Source: Candidatus Magnetomicrobium cryptolimnococcus
GTDB lineage: Bacteria; Nitrospirota; Thermodesulfovibrionia; Thermodesulfovibrionales; Magnetobacteriaceae
Assembly: GCA_018606805.1 (NCBI GenBank)
Contig: JAGYWI010000001.1
Location: 124,001-188,000, forward strand
Length of the DNA: 64,000 nucleotides
Direction: 5' to 3'
Shown here one piece after another: positions 45,605-53,158 of this stretch. The position numbers were made by a program, and so were the translations under genes. Under the pieces are notes generated by a model that was not told the DNA's origin, searched no databases, and was given only the letters and a program-made list of their open reading frames with translations. The stretch's first letter is position 1; each line of letters begins with the position of its first letter.

Positions 45605-46405
45605 CTATTTTTTTACAGAATTTCTTATAGAAGTAACATCAAATAAAATAGACTCCACATCGGTTAATTTAACCATATTAGGTCCATCACACAGGGCTTT
45701 CTCCGGCATGGGGTGTACCTCCATAAATAATCCATCAACCCCTACGGCAGTTGCTGCCCGTGCCATAGCTGGAGCAAACATGCTCTGACCACCGGAAGTA
45801 CTACCGTGCCCACCGGGTAATTGCAGGCTATGGGTTACATCAAACATAACCGGATAGCCAAAGGAACGCATAATCGGAAAGGCTCTGAAGTCCACAACTA
45901 GATTATTATAACCAAAGGTAGTACCACGTTCCGTAATAATAATGTGATTGTTACCTGTAACGGTAAGTTTTTCAAGCACATTTTTCATATCCCAAGGGGC
46001 TAAAAATTGTCCTTTCTTTACGTTAACAGGTTTACCGGTATTTGAAGCAGCAAGCAGCAGGTCTGTCTGTCTGCAAAGAAAAGCCGGTATTTGAATAATA
46101 TCAACCACATCCTTAACAAGTGCTACCTCTTCTATGTCATGCACATCGGTAGTTATAGGAACGTTATACTTTTCTTTAATATACGACAGAGCCTTTATAC
46201 CATCTTGTAACCCCAGCCCCCTGTACGAACTTAAAGATGTCCTGTTTGCCTTATCGTACGAACATTTAAACACATATATAATACCGTATTGCTTACAAAG
46301 CTCATTTAGTGTAAAGGCAGTTTCTTCCAAAACCTCCATATTTTCTATCACACATGGTCCGGCTATTAAAAAAAACTCTCTTTTTTTAAATATATCATCA
46401 AGCAT
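45605..46405 (-). CDS. kdsA: 3-deoxy-8-phosphooctulonate synthase
   Basis: Condenses phosphoenolpyruvate with arabinose 5-phosphate to give KDO 8-phosphate, a precursor of lipopolysaccharide. The 266-residue protein shows FFLIAGPCVIEN, FKCSYDKANRTS, TTDVHDIEEVALV, IPAFLCRQTDLL, KKGQFLAPWDMKN and DVTHSLQLPGG, the family's conserved blocks; ERGTTFGYNNLVVDFR includes substrate ligands. ATG 46405 is used since it starts the family-like LDDIFKKREFFLIAG and follows GAGAGGA; a longer frame to 46492 runs through the MITE-like repeat and is not credible. It shows the cell makes KDO-containing LPS. Confidence 0.97.
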   Translation of the reverse strand: MLDDIFKKREFFLIAGPCVIENMEVLEETAFTLNELCKQYGIIYVFKCSYDKANRTSLSSYRGLGLQDGIKALSYIKEKYNVPITTDVHDIEEVALVKDVVDIIQIPAFLCRQTDLLLAASNTGKPVNVKKGQFLAPWDMKNVLEKLTVTGNNHIIITERGTTFGYNNLVVDFRAFPIMRSFGYPVMFDVTHSLQLPGGHGSTSGGQSMFAPAMARAATAVGVDGLFMEVHPMPEKALCDGPNMVKLTDVESILFDVTSIRNSVKK

Positions 46406-46425
46406 ATAAAAGTCCTCTCTTAATA

Positions 46426-46575
46426 TATAGCGCATTTCGATTTGATAGATAACAAAAATTAAGGGCGAACACATAGGTTCGCCCCTACGCAATGTATGTG
46501 TAGGGGCAGACCTATGTGTCTGCCCTATGCTTATTATCTATACTTTGAGTTTTCATTAAATCGAAATGCGTTATA
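46426..46575. repeat. MITE-like element, copy 2
   Basis: 150 bp with inverted ends 46426-46447 (TATAGCGCATTTCGATTTG...) and 46554-46575 (three mismatches to the ideal reverse complement). The interior (AAGGGCGAACACATAGGTTC...GTGTAGGGGCAGACC) aligns to copy 1 at 4798. It lies immediately upstream of kdsA, and its right end abuts a terminator. Confidence 0.75.
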
Positions 46576-46580
46576 ATAAA

Positions 46581-46618
46581 AAAAAGGGTTACAGCTTTAT
46601 CAGGCAGTAACCCTTTTT
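46581..46618. terminator. bidirectional terminator after the porin gene
   Basis: AAAAAGGGTTAC (46581-46592) and GTAACCCTTTTT (46607-46618) form a perfect 12-bp stem flanked by A-run left and T-run right, 43 bases past the porin stop. It should end the porin transcript on the minus strand. Confidence 0.85.
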
Positions 46619-46661
46619 TAAGTTTAATAGTTAATCAACAAACGTTCTTTCTATACTTTAC

Positions 46662-48068
46662 TTAGAACTTAAGCATGATACCATTTGCTACATAGTAGGC
46701 ATCATCCTTACCAGCAACTGGGTACTCATAGGCATCACCTACGAACATAAAGCCACCCTCTATAAAGTAGTTGAGATTCTTAGCAAAGTTATAAGTAAGT
46801 TTACCGTCAATTTCCCAACCAAGCTCATGTGATACATCAGAGCCATTATTAAGGGCTACTTCTTCAACAGCTCTCAACCAGAACAAATTAAGCTGTCCTT
46901 TTAATATTTTCGGCATTAAATCAGTTTCAGCACCGAACTTTACATATCCAGTGTTAGAAAGTCCTGAATTAGTAACTCCAGCAGCTGTCTTTAATCTGTA
47001 TTCATATACATATGTATAGTGTGGGTCTGTAGAAAGTGATGTTATATATGTTTCAAGGTCATCATCATTAGCATCATCATCACCAGTACCAATAGCGCCT
47101 TCCACGGTTATCTTTGATGGACCAACCTGCCAATCAATACCAAGCAAACCAGCATAGGCATCAATATCCATATCCTCATCACCATCAGCCCTTGGTGTTA
47201 TTAGATCAACTTCACCCTGCTGAGCTTCGAAATCGCCTCTAAACGTAACAGGATTTAACTTAACATCGCCCTGTACACCAATGTTCCATATGTGCTGATT
47301 TTCATAAGCAGTGTTTAATGGTTCCTGATCATCAAGATAACTTATATCACCGCTTACACTGTAGTTACTACCCTTATAAGAAGCAAGACCTACATAGAAG
47401 TTTGTGTTGTCGCTTCTAAACTGATCGTTTTCAGTAAACCGCGAGTAGAGGAAACCAAATAATGCGTATTTTGTTGGCTGTGCATATATTAAGATAGCAT
47501 CATCACCAAACTTTGAGTGGTCAAGATATTGACCGCCACCAAGTTTTACTAACTGGTGACCAACCTTTAAGCCATAACCGTATCTATCATAGCCAACCCA
47601 TGCTTGACGAATCCAAAACTCACCTGTTGCAAAGTTACCTTCCTTATACAGTCCAGTAGCCTCACCATTGTTACCATTATTACCCCATACGAGATTTTCA
47701 GTGTTATTGGTACCAGTCTGCAACTCTACGACACCCTTTACAAACTCACTAACCTGTGCTTCAAGCTGTAATCTTACACGTGTATCAAACCATGACCTGT
47801 GGTCATTAGTCTCACTGCCGGTTGTAGCAATGCCAGCTTCATCTAATTTAGAGTCTTCAAGCTGATATTTAGCATCATGCTCATATCTATGCCTAAATCT
47901 AATCTCACCACTTATCTTGATTTTAGTCTCATCGCTTGCTACAGCTGCTGTTTCTGAAGGCAGCTTTGTCCCATACTTAATCGCAGGAACATCACCTGCC
48001 AGTGAAATAGAAGCCATACTGAACACTAACAGCATTGCCAGGGTTATTATTCCAATCTTCCTCACCAT
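46662..48068 (-). CDS. outer-membrane beta-barrel porin
   Basis: A 468-residue precursor with a signal peptide ending near SISLAG (about 23) and a mature region of alternating hydrophobic beta strands: EIRFRHRYEHD, FDTRVRLQLEAQV, FWIRQAWVGYD, YFIEGGFMFVGDAYEY and C-terminal ANGIMLKF. A terminal Phe is the usual BAM recognition signature. The pattern resembles alginate-export-like or phosphate/short-chain porins (about 16-18 strands). Acidic loops (GDGDEDMDIDAYAG-like, DDDANDDD) suggest cation-loving exterior. A GGAGG site precedes the ATG; an unusually long leader lies upstream. Precise solute unknown. Confidence 0.85.
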   Translation of the reverse strand: MVRKIGIITLAMLLVFSMASISLAGDVPAIKYGTKLPSETAAVASDETKIKISGEIRFRHRYEHDAKYQLEDSKLDEAGIATTGSETNDHRSWFDTRVRLQLEAQVSEFVKGVVELQTGTNNTENLVWGNNGNNGEATGLYKEGNFATGEFWIRQAWVGYDRYGYGLKVGHQLVKLGGGQYLDHSKFGDDAILIYAQPTKYALFGFLYSRFTENDQFRSDNTNFYVGLASYKGSNYSVSGDISYLDDQEPLNTAYENQHIWNIGVQGDVKLNPVTFRGDFEAQQGEVDLITPRADGDEDMDIDAYAGLLGIDWQVGPSKITVEGAIGTGDDDANDDDLETYITSLSTDPHYTYVYEYRLKTAAGVTNSGLSNTGYVKFGAETDLMPKILKGQLNLFWLRAVEEVALNNGSDVSHELGWEIDGKLTYNFAKNLNYFIEGGFMFVGDAYEYPVAGKDDAYYVANGIMLKF

Positions 48069-48600
48069 TTATCCTCCATAAAATAAGAAAAAAACTTTAC
48101 TCTGCCAAAGGCAGAAATTCAAAAACTATTTAACCTAAACTATTTAGCCCAAACAAAATACCTATCACGACCTTACTTAGCTTGTAGCTATCACCTCCTT
48201 TGTTTTTCTGAATAATCCATCATTAACTAAACACCATCACACTTATCGTTACCATCTCTATATCTCATTGCTTATGATACTTGTCTCTATTTTAAGTTCT
48301 ACAATAATAAAGTAAATCTATAATATGATATAGCAAATTCCATACCATATATGTAATAGATAAAAAACGTTGAATTTCTATAACTTACACAATTAAGTTA
48401 CCCACAAACATGTTGTTTTTTTACAACGATATGTGCGCATGCGACACAGAAATAAATAACGCCGCTTTATAATCAAAAAAATCTTTTGTTATTACAATAA
48501 AAATATAGCATTTATTAAATAAATCATATATGATATTAAGCTTGAGGATAGTTTAATTTAAAATCTATTACTACCAACATTGATTATTGAGGCATTCCTT
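48069..48600. other. divergent intergenic region between porin and lptF
   Basis: About 530 bases with no gene. On the minus strand, 122 bases upstream of the porin start, CAAAGGAGGTGAT (48202-48190) is an extended Shine-Dalgarno match with no start codon at usable spacing. Nearer the porin are a 14-bp direct repeat AAACTATTTA(AC/GC)C (48124-48151 region) and a small CTGCCAAAGGCAG hairpin. Promoters for both genes should lie here; I could not assign them. Confidence 0.6.
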
Positions 48601-49683
48601 TTGAAAAAGCTCTTCAAATTAAATATAATTGAAAGATATATAATAAAAGAGATATTACATAACCTGATTCTGAGCATATTAGCTATAAATATGATTCTCA
48701 TGATGGAAAAGCTTTTGCGCTTAACAAGACTTCTTTCAGGTATAGGTACAACAATATCTGATTTTCTCCATATAATTTTACTAATTCAACCCCAACTCAC
48801 CATACTTACACTGCCAATGTCATTAATGACAGCTGTACTTTTTACATACTCAAGACTACACATTGATAACGAACTCATTACGTTAAAAATAGCCGGTGCA
48901 TCCTTTGATGAAATAATCCGACCTGTTCTTTTCCTAAGCACAGGCTGTTTCATCGTAGCCATACTAATTAGTTTTTATGTAAGCCCAGTTAGTGCAAAAA
49001 ACCTGCGCCTAAAAATCACCAACATAATTTCATTTAAAGCCCCACTTGCAATTAAAGAACGCACCTTCCACACTCTATTTCGAGATATGGTAATCTTTGT
49101 CCACCAGAAGGTATCCAATAACCTCCTACAAAACGTTTTTATATATGATAAAAGAGACAATTCAAGACCGTGGTCTATCTTTTCCAAATCAGCACAGATA
49201 GTGTACTATGACGACTTAAGCGCTGGTTTTATACTGAAAAACGGTGAAGTATTCTTTGCAGAAGAAGAAAGTATCACGAAACTATCCTTTGTAAGTTATA
49301 ATCTAAAGATTAGAATAAACCCTGAAATAAATCCCAAAATGAGCGAGTTTACCCCAAAAGAAATCCTCGAACAGGCCAAAACCGCCCCAAACGACGACAA
49401 ACCCTCCATGTATATAGAGTTCCACCGACGTATTACATTTCCCCTAATGGCACTCCTTGTAAGTATACTTTCACCGTGCCTTGCCCTAATCAGCGGCCAA
49501 CGCGGACGTCTTGGCGGATTATCTATGGGGATTTTGTTTTTTATATTCTATTACAGTATACTGACTTACAGCGAAAATCTTGCCAAATCCGGCAAGATTT
49601 CAACACTTATAGGCGGTTGGACACCACTATTTATCACCTTAATCATGGCAATATTCCTACTTAAAAGACAACAGAAAAGATGA
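48601..49683 (+). CDS. lptF: LPS export ABC transporter permease LptF
   Basis: A 360-residue inner-membrane permease of the Lpt machine that extracts LPS from the inner membrane. It has six membrane helices with a periplasmic beta-jellyroll domain between the third and fourth, as in YjgP: IIERYIIKEILHNLILSILAIN, LTILTLPMSLMTAVLFTYSRL (coupling helix region), ITLKIAGASFDEI, and the late ISGQRGRLGGLSMGI. It starts with TTG at 48601, preceded by TGAGG at a suitable distance; a longer TTG frame from 48580 is possible. Its stop overlaps lptG by 4 bases. Confidence 0.93.
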   Translation: MKKLFKLNIIERYIIKEILHNLILSILAINMILMMEKLLRLTRLLSGIGTTISDFLHIILLIQPQLTILTLPMSLMTAVLFTYSRLHIDNELITLKIAGASFDEIIRPVLFLSTGCFIVAILISFYVSPVSAKNLRLKITNIISFKAPLAIKERTFHTLFRDMVIFVHQKVSNNLLQNVFIYDKRDNSRPWSIFSKSAQIVYYDDLSAGFILKNGEVFFAEEESITKLSFVSYNLKIRINPEINPKMSEFTPKEILEQAKTAPNDDKPSMYIEFHRRITFPLMALLVSILSPCLALISGQRGRLGGLSMGILFFIFYYSILTYSENLAKSGKISTLIGGWTPLFITLIMAIFLLKRQQKR

Positions 49684-50744
49684 AACTACTGCAAAGACTT
49701 TTAATAAAGGATTTTACCTTTGCCCTTATCCTTGTAACTGTAGGGCTTTCTACAGCAATGGGACTTTTTGAGCTAATTGATAAGATTGACGACCTCATGA
49801 AAACCAATCCCTCTGTTACCACACTATCAATATATTTACTCTATGCTACACCAAAATTTATAAAATATCTTCTCCCTCAGGCTATATTGATCTGTTCCTT
49901 TATTGTATTTGGCCAATACGCCAAAAACAATGAAATCATAGCATTAAAGGCATCAGGGGCTAAATTAAAAGTAATGTTTTTACCTTTTATCGTACTAAGT
50001 TTATTACTTACATTTGCTGATTTTGTAGTTGCAGAATTTATAGCTGCTCCACTTACGGTTAAGGCAAACGACATGTTTTATTTAATAGTAAAAGGACAGG
50101 CAAGATTGAAAATTACAAAAGGGGATATCTGGTTTATGGAAGACAAAGGGATGCTTGTTAACGCACAAATATATGAACCACAGAAAAAGGAAATGAAAGG
50201 ACTCAACATCTTCTACTTTGACAATAATCAACTAACAAGTATGATAAAAGCTAAACGCTGCTTTTTTGATAATAGCAAATGGGTACTTGAAGATATTAAA
50301 AAATATGACCTTAAAAATCTAACTATCACATCTTTAAATAAAGATACTTTAAAGGAATTTAAATCCCTAAATATACACGAAAATAGCCAAATCGTTACAG
50401 ATGAAATGTCTTTTTTTGAAATCTACCACTACAATAAACAACTGATAGAAGCAGGCTATGAAAATCAGAAAATTGCAGTAGATATGTATGCCAAACTATC
50501 CTATCCACTTACATGCGTATTTACAATGCTAATAGGCATATTCTTTTCAACCAGATATAAAATAGGCGGCAATATTATTAATGCCGCCGTAGCCATTACC
50601 ATAAGCTTATTTTACTGGATAACCTATACAATGTCCCTCTCACTTGGCTACTCCGGCGTATTAAATGCCCAACTTGCAGCATTCATAGTACCTATTGTAT
50701 TTAGTGCAACAGCATTTACCCTATACCTAAAGATTCACGAATAA
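49680..50744 (+). CDS. lptG: LPS export ABC transporter permease LptG
   Basis: 354 residues, the partner of LptF in the LptB2FG complex. LIKDFTFALILVTVGLSTAMGLFELIDKIDDL, TPKFIKYLLPQAILI and IALKASGAKLKVM match YjgQ; six membrane helices flank a periplasmic domain. The late GGNIINAAVAITISLFYW is typical. It starts at ATG 49680 within the lptF stop (ATGA), so translation is coupled. LptB, LptC and LptA are not in the window. Confidence 0.93.
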   Translation: MKLLQRLLIKDFTFALILVTVGLSTAMGLFELIDKIDDLMKTNPSVTTLSIYLLYATPKFIKYLLPQAILICSFIVFGQYAKNNEIIALKASGAKLKVMFLPFIVLSLLLTFADFVVAEFIAAPLTVKANDMFYLIVKGQARLKITKGDIWFMEDKGMLVNAQIYEPQKKEMKGLNIFYFDNNQLTSMIKAKRCFFDNSKWVLEDIKKYDLKNLTITSLNKDTLKEFKSLNIHENSQIVTDEMSFFEIYHYNKQLIEAGYENQKIAVDMYAKLSYPLTCVFTMLIGIFFSTRYKIGGNIINAAVAITISLFYWITYTMSLSLGYSGVLNAQLAAFIVPIVFSATAFTLYLKIHE

Positions 50745-50752
50745 AACCCTTC

Positions 50753-51469
50753 TTAACTATTTGAATCAAGTGATAACAAAAACCCATCCAAGTATTTATT
50801 ATCCTTATCGGTCAAGTCTACAAACTTGATAGACATCTTAAGAGAAGTCGAACCTTCGAAAATATCCGAAACCTCAATCCTAAGTATAGTTCCATGCACT
50901 TCAAAAACCATCGGCTGATTTTCATACTCAAGATTGATTATTACCTTTTCAAGTATACGGGGAAACGTATCTTCAAAAATAAATACCCCATAAAGCCCCC
51001 CCATACTTATATCTATCAACTCCCCATCGGAAAAACTGGAACCAAATTTAAGCAAAACCGGATTGTTAGCCTTACACCTGCCAAACTGCCTTCTATCAAG
51101 CCGCTCATTTATTACCATTATCTTTTGAATTAATTTATCAACACTAAAAGGCGCTATCAAATAGGCATTAGCACCATATTTAATAGAATTTACTATACCA
51201 TCCTTATCATCAACATCAGTAAAGGTTATTAACGGCATATTGCACTTAATAGGGTGGTCCCTTATCCACTGTATAAGCTCCTTCCCCTCAGACGCCCTCC
51301 ACTTACATAAAATAAGTTCATAGTCGCTTTGTTCTATCTTGTCTTTAGCATGCGCTATATCTATCAGCTCATCAACAATTAAAGCTTCACAATTTTTTTC
51401 AAGACTGTTTTTTAAAAACACCCTGTCTTCCATTAAATCATCTATTATGAGCAACCTGTACTTTCTCAT
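50753..51469 (-). CDS. pseudo-receiver / PilZ domain protein
   Basis: 238 residues: a CheY-like domain (1-118) and a PilZ domain (about 122-232). The receiver has the acidic pocket Asp10-Asp11, but the phospho-acceptor strand reads ELILCKW (Lys56 where Asp is expected) and the usual KP lysine is Ala106 in LIAPFS, so phosphorylation is unlikely. PilZ shows RRQFGR (Arg127-x3-Arg131) and DISMGG (Asp153), the c-di-GMP site. It is probably a c-di-GMP effector. It is 20 bases downstream of the small helical protein gene on the same strand and converges with lptG. Confidence 0.85.
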   Translation of the reverse strand: MRKYRLLIIDDLMEDRVFLKNSLEKNCEALIVDELIDIAHAKDKIEQSDYELILCKWRASEGKELIQWIRDHPIKCNMPLITFTDVDDKDGIVNSIKYGANAYLIAPFSVDKLIQKIMVINERLDRRQFGRCKANNPVLLKFGSSFSDGELIDISMGGLYGVFIFEDTFPRILEKVIINLEYENQPMVFEVHGTILRIEVSDIFEGSTSLKMSIKFVDLTDKDNKYLDGFLLSLDSNS

Positions 51470-51489
51470 TCTAAAATCCCTTCAGCTAA

Positions 51490-51921
51490 TCACTCCCCAG
51501 ATTTACCACTATCTTCTTTAGTAACAGATAATCCATAAACTGATTTAACAGCCTCAAGCAAACCACCAAGATAAGAAACAGTTTCATCAGTAAGCTCTAA
51601 GCCTCGATTGTTCAAGCTAGCCAAAAACTCTTCCCAATCACTATGGCTCCATACACCATTTTTTTGTTTTACAAAATTAACCACCTCATCCTTAATCTTA
51701 TCCATTACAGATTCAACCCCCCTAGTGGCTGCCAATATCTTATAAAAATCCTTCACAGAATCAAAATAAGCACTCAATTGAGATTGAAACTGCGCATTAA
51801 TATCATATCCAACCTTTTGCATATTCAATAAAAAATCCATCCATGAACTATTATCCCATTTACCTTTTTGCAACTCCATATACTTTGCAGATAAATCCAC
51901 TAAATCCTCAAATTTAAACAT
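51490..51921 (-). CDS. small helical protein with two 69-residue repeats
   Basis: A 143-residue, soluble, largely helical protein of unknown function. Two halves align without gaps at an offset of 69: Trp22/Trp91, Trp27/Trp96, Phe30/Phe99, Gly38/Gly107, Val56-Lys57/Val125-Lys126 and Tyr60/Tyr129. Each repeat begins KG.W or NGVW, then SxWxxFL. It resembles phasin-like amphipathic proteins in composition, but this is only a loose resemblance. It has a GGAGGG ribosome binding site and lies 20 bases before the pseudo-receiver/PilZ gene, suggesting joint expression. Confidence 0.75.
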   Translation of the reverse strand: MFKFEDLVDLSAKYMELQKGKWDNSSWMDFLLNMQKVGYDINAQFQSQLSAYFDSVKDFYKILAATRGVESVMDKIKDEVVNFVKQKNGVWSHSDWEEFLASLNNRGLELTDETVSYLGGLLEAVKSVYGLSVTKEDSGKSGE

Positions 51922-52089
51922 GTCTACACCCTCCTTAAAATATAAATTAACTGGTTTGGTAATTATACATTATAACAATAAATAAATTCATATATTTTTA
52001 TACACTGGCAAAACAAATTTTTATTAAAGAGGGAGCATAGACAGACACATGGGGCTACTCCTACGCATCTATTTTATAGGGGCATATAG

Positions 52090-52111
52090 GGGCGAACCGA
52101 TGAGTTCGCCC
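52090..52111. repeat. fragment of MITE-like repeat interior
   Basis: GGGCGAAC - CGATGA - GTTCGCCC hairpin (8-bp stem) preceded by TAGGGGCATATAG. It matches the interior of the element at 46426 and similar pieces near 41101, but its inverted ends are not present, so it is a degraded copy. It sits between the helical protein and the epimerase. Confidence 0.55.
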
Positions 52112-52128
52112 TTGTATGGTTTATAAAC

Positions 52129-53142
52129 CTAATTTGTTTGGGTATATATTTTATACCACTTTACAAATCTACTAATACCTTCTTCAATATTAATAGAAGG
52201 TTTATAGCCTATATCAGCAAGTAGGTCATCAATGTTAGCATAGGTAGCCTGCACATCGCCTGCCTGCATGGGCAGCATATCTTTTATTGCCTTTTTGCCA
52301 AGGTTTTCTTCCAAAACTTCTATGAAATACATAAGTTCAACAGCATTATTGTTACCTATGTTATACAGCTTATATGGGGCATAGCTTATAGCTGGGTCTG
52401 GATTATCTCCATTCCAAACAGGATTAGGGGTTGGAATTTTATAGCTTATTCTAAAGACCCCTTCAACTATATCATCTATATATGTAAAATCTCTTCTCAT
52501 CTTACCATGATTAAAAACCTTTATTGGTTTAGCGTCTACGATTGCCTTTGTAAAAAGAAAATAAGCCATATCTGGACGTCCCCAAGGACCATACACTGTA
52601 AAAAACCGTAAGCCAGTGCAAGGAATTCCATAAAGGCTTGCATAAGTGTGAGCCATCAGCTCATTGGATTTCTTTGTAGCAGCATAAAGTGATACTGGAT
52701 GATCCACATTATAGTGAACAGAAAAGGGCATCTTAGTATTAGCCCCATACACTGAGCTTGATGAGGCAAATATAAGGTGCTCTACGCTATTATGTCTACA
52801 GCCTTCAAGTACATTCAAAAAACCATATATATTACTGTTAATATATTCGTATGGATTTATAATCGAATACCTGACACCGGCTTGGGCGGCTAGATTTATT
52901 ACAATATTAAAATTTTCACTTTTAAAAAGGGCTAACATCTGCTCTTTATCTGACAGATCAATCTTATAAAATGTAAAGTTATCTATATTTTCCAGTTGCT
53001 TTAGTCTATCCTTTTTCAAATTTACATCGTAGTAATCATTCAGGTTATCTATGCCGACAACCTTCTCGCCAGCTTCTATAAATTTTTTACATACGTGATA
53101 GCCGATAAATCCAGCTGCTCCTGTTACTAATATCTTTTTCAT
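52129..53142 (-). CDS. UDP-glucuronate 4-epimerase-like NAD-dependent epimerase
   Basis: A 337-residue extended SDR. KILVTGAAGFIGYHVCKK is the NAD motif, GIDNLNDYYDVNLKKDRL is strongly characteristic of UDP-glucuronate 4-epimerases, followed by NLAAQAGVRYSI, SSSSVYGANTKMPF, YAATKKSNELMAHTY (YxxxK) and RFFTVYGPWGRPDMAYF. It would interconvert UDP-glucuronate and UDP-galacturonate for surface polysaccharide. ATG 53142 is used since GGGGTG precedes it; an upstream in-frame ATG at 53157 has no site. It begins 16 bases after the HpnN-like transporter stop. Confidence 0.92.
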   Translation of the reverse strand: MKKILVTGAAGFIGYHVCKKFIEAGEKVVGIDNLNDYYDVNLKKDRLKQLENIDNFTFYKIDLSDKEQMLALFKSENFNIVINLAAQAGVRYSIINPYEYINSNIYGFLNVLEGCRHNSVEHLIFASSSSVYGANTKMPFSVHYNVDHPVSLYAATKKSNELMAHTYASLYGIPCTGLRFFTVYGPWGRPDMAYFLFTKAIVDAKPIKVFNHGKMRRDFTYIDDIVEGVFRISYKIPTPNPVWNGDNPDPAISYAPYKLYNIGNNNAVELMYFIEVLEENLGKKAIKDMLPMQAGDVQATYANIDDLLADIGYKPSINIEEGISRFVKWYKIYTQTN

Positions 53143-53158
53143 ATCAAAACACCCCATG

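Noticed and set aside
46406-46492. N-terminal extension of KdsA
   Set aside because: It is encoded by MITE-like repeat DNA and precedes the typical KdsA start.
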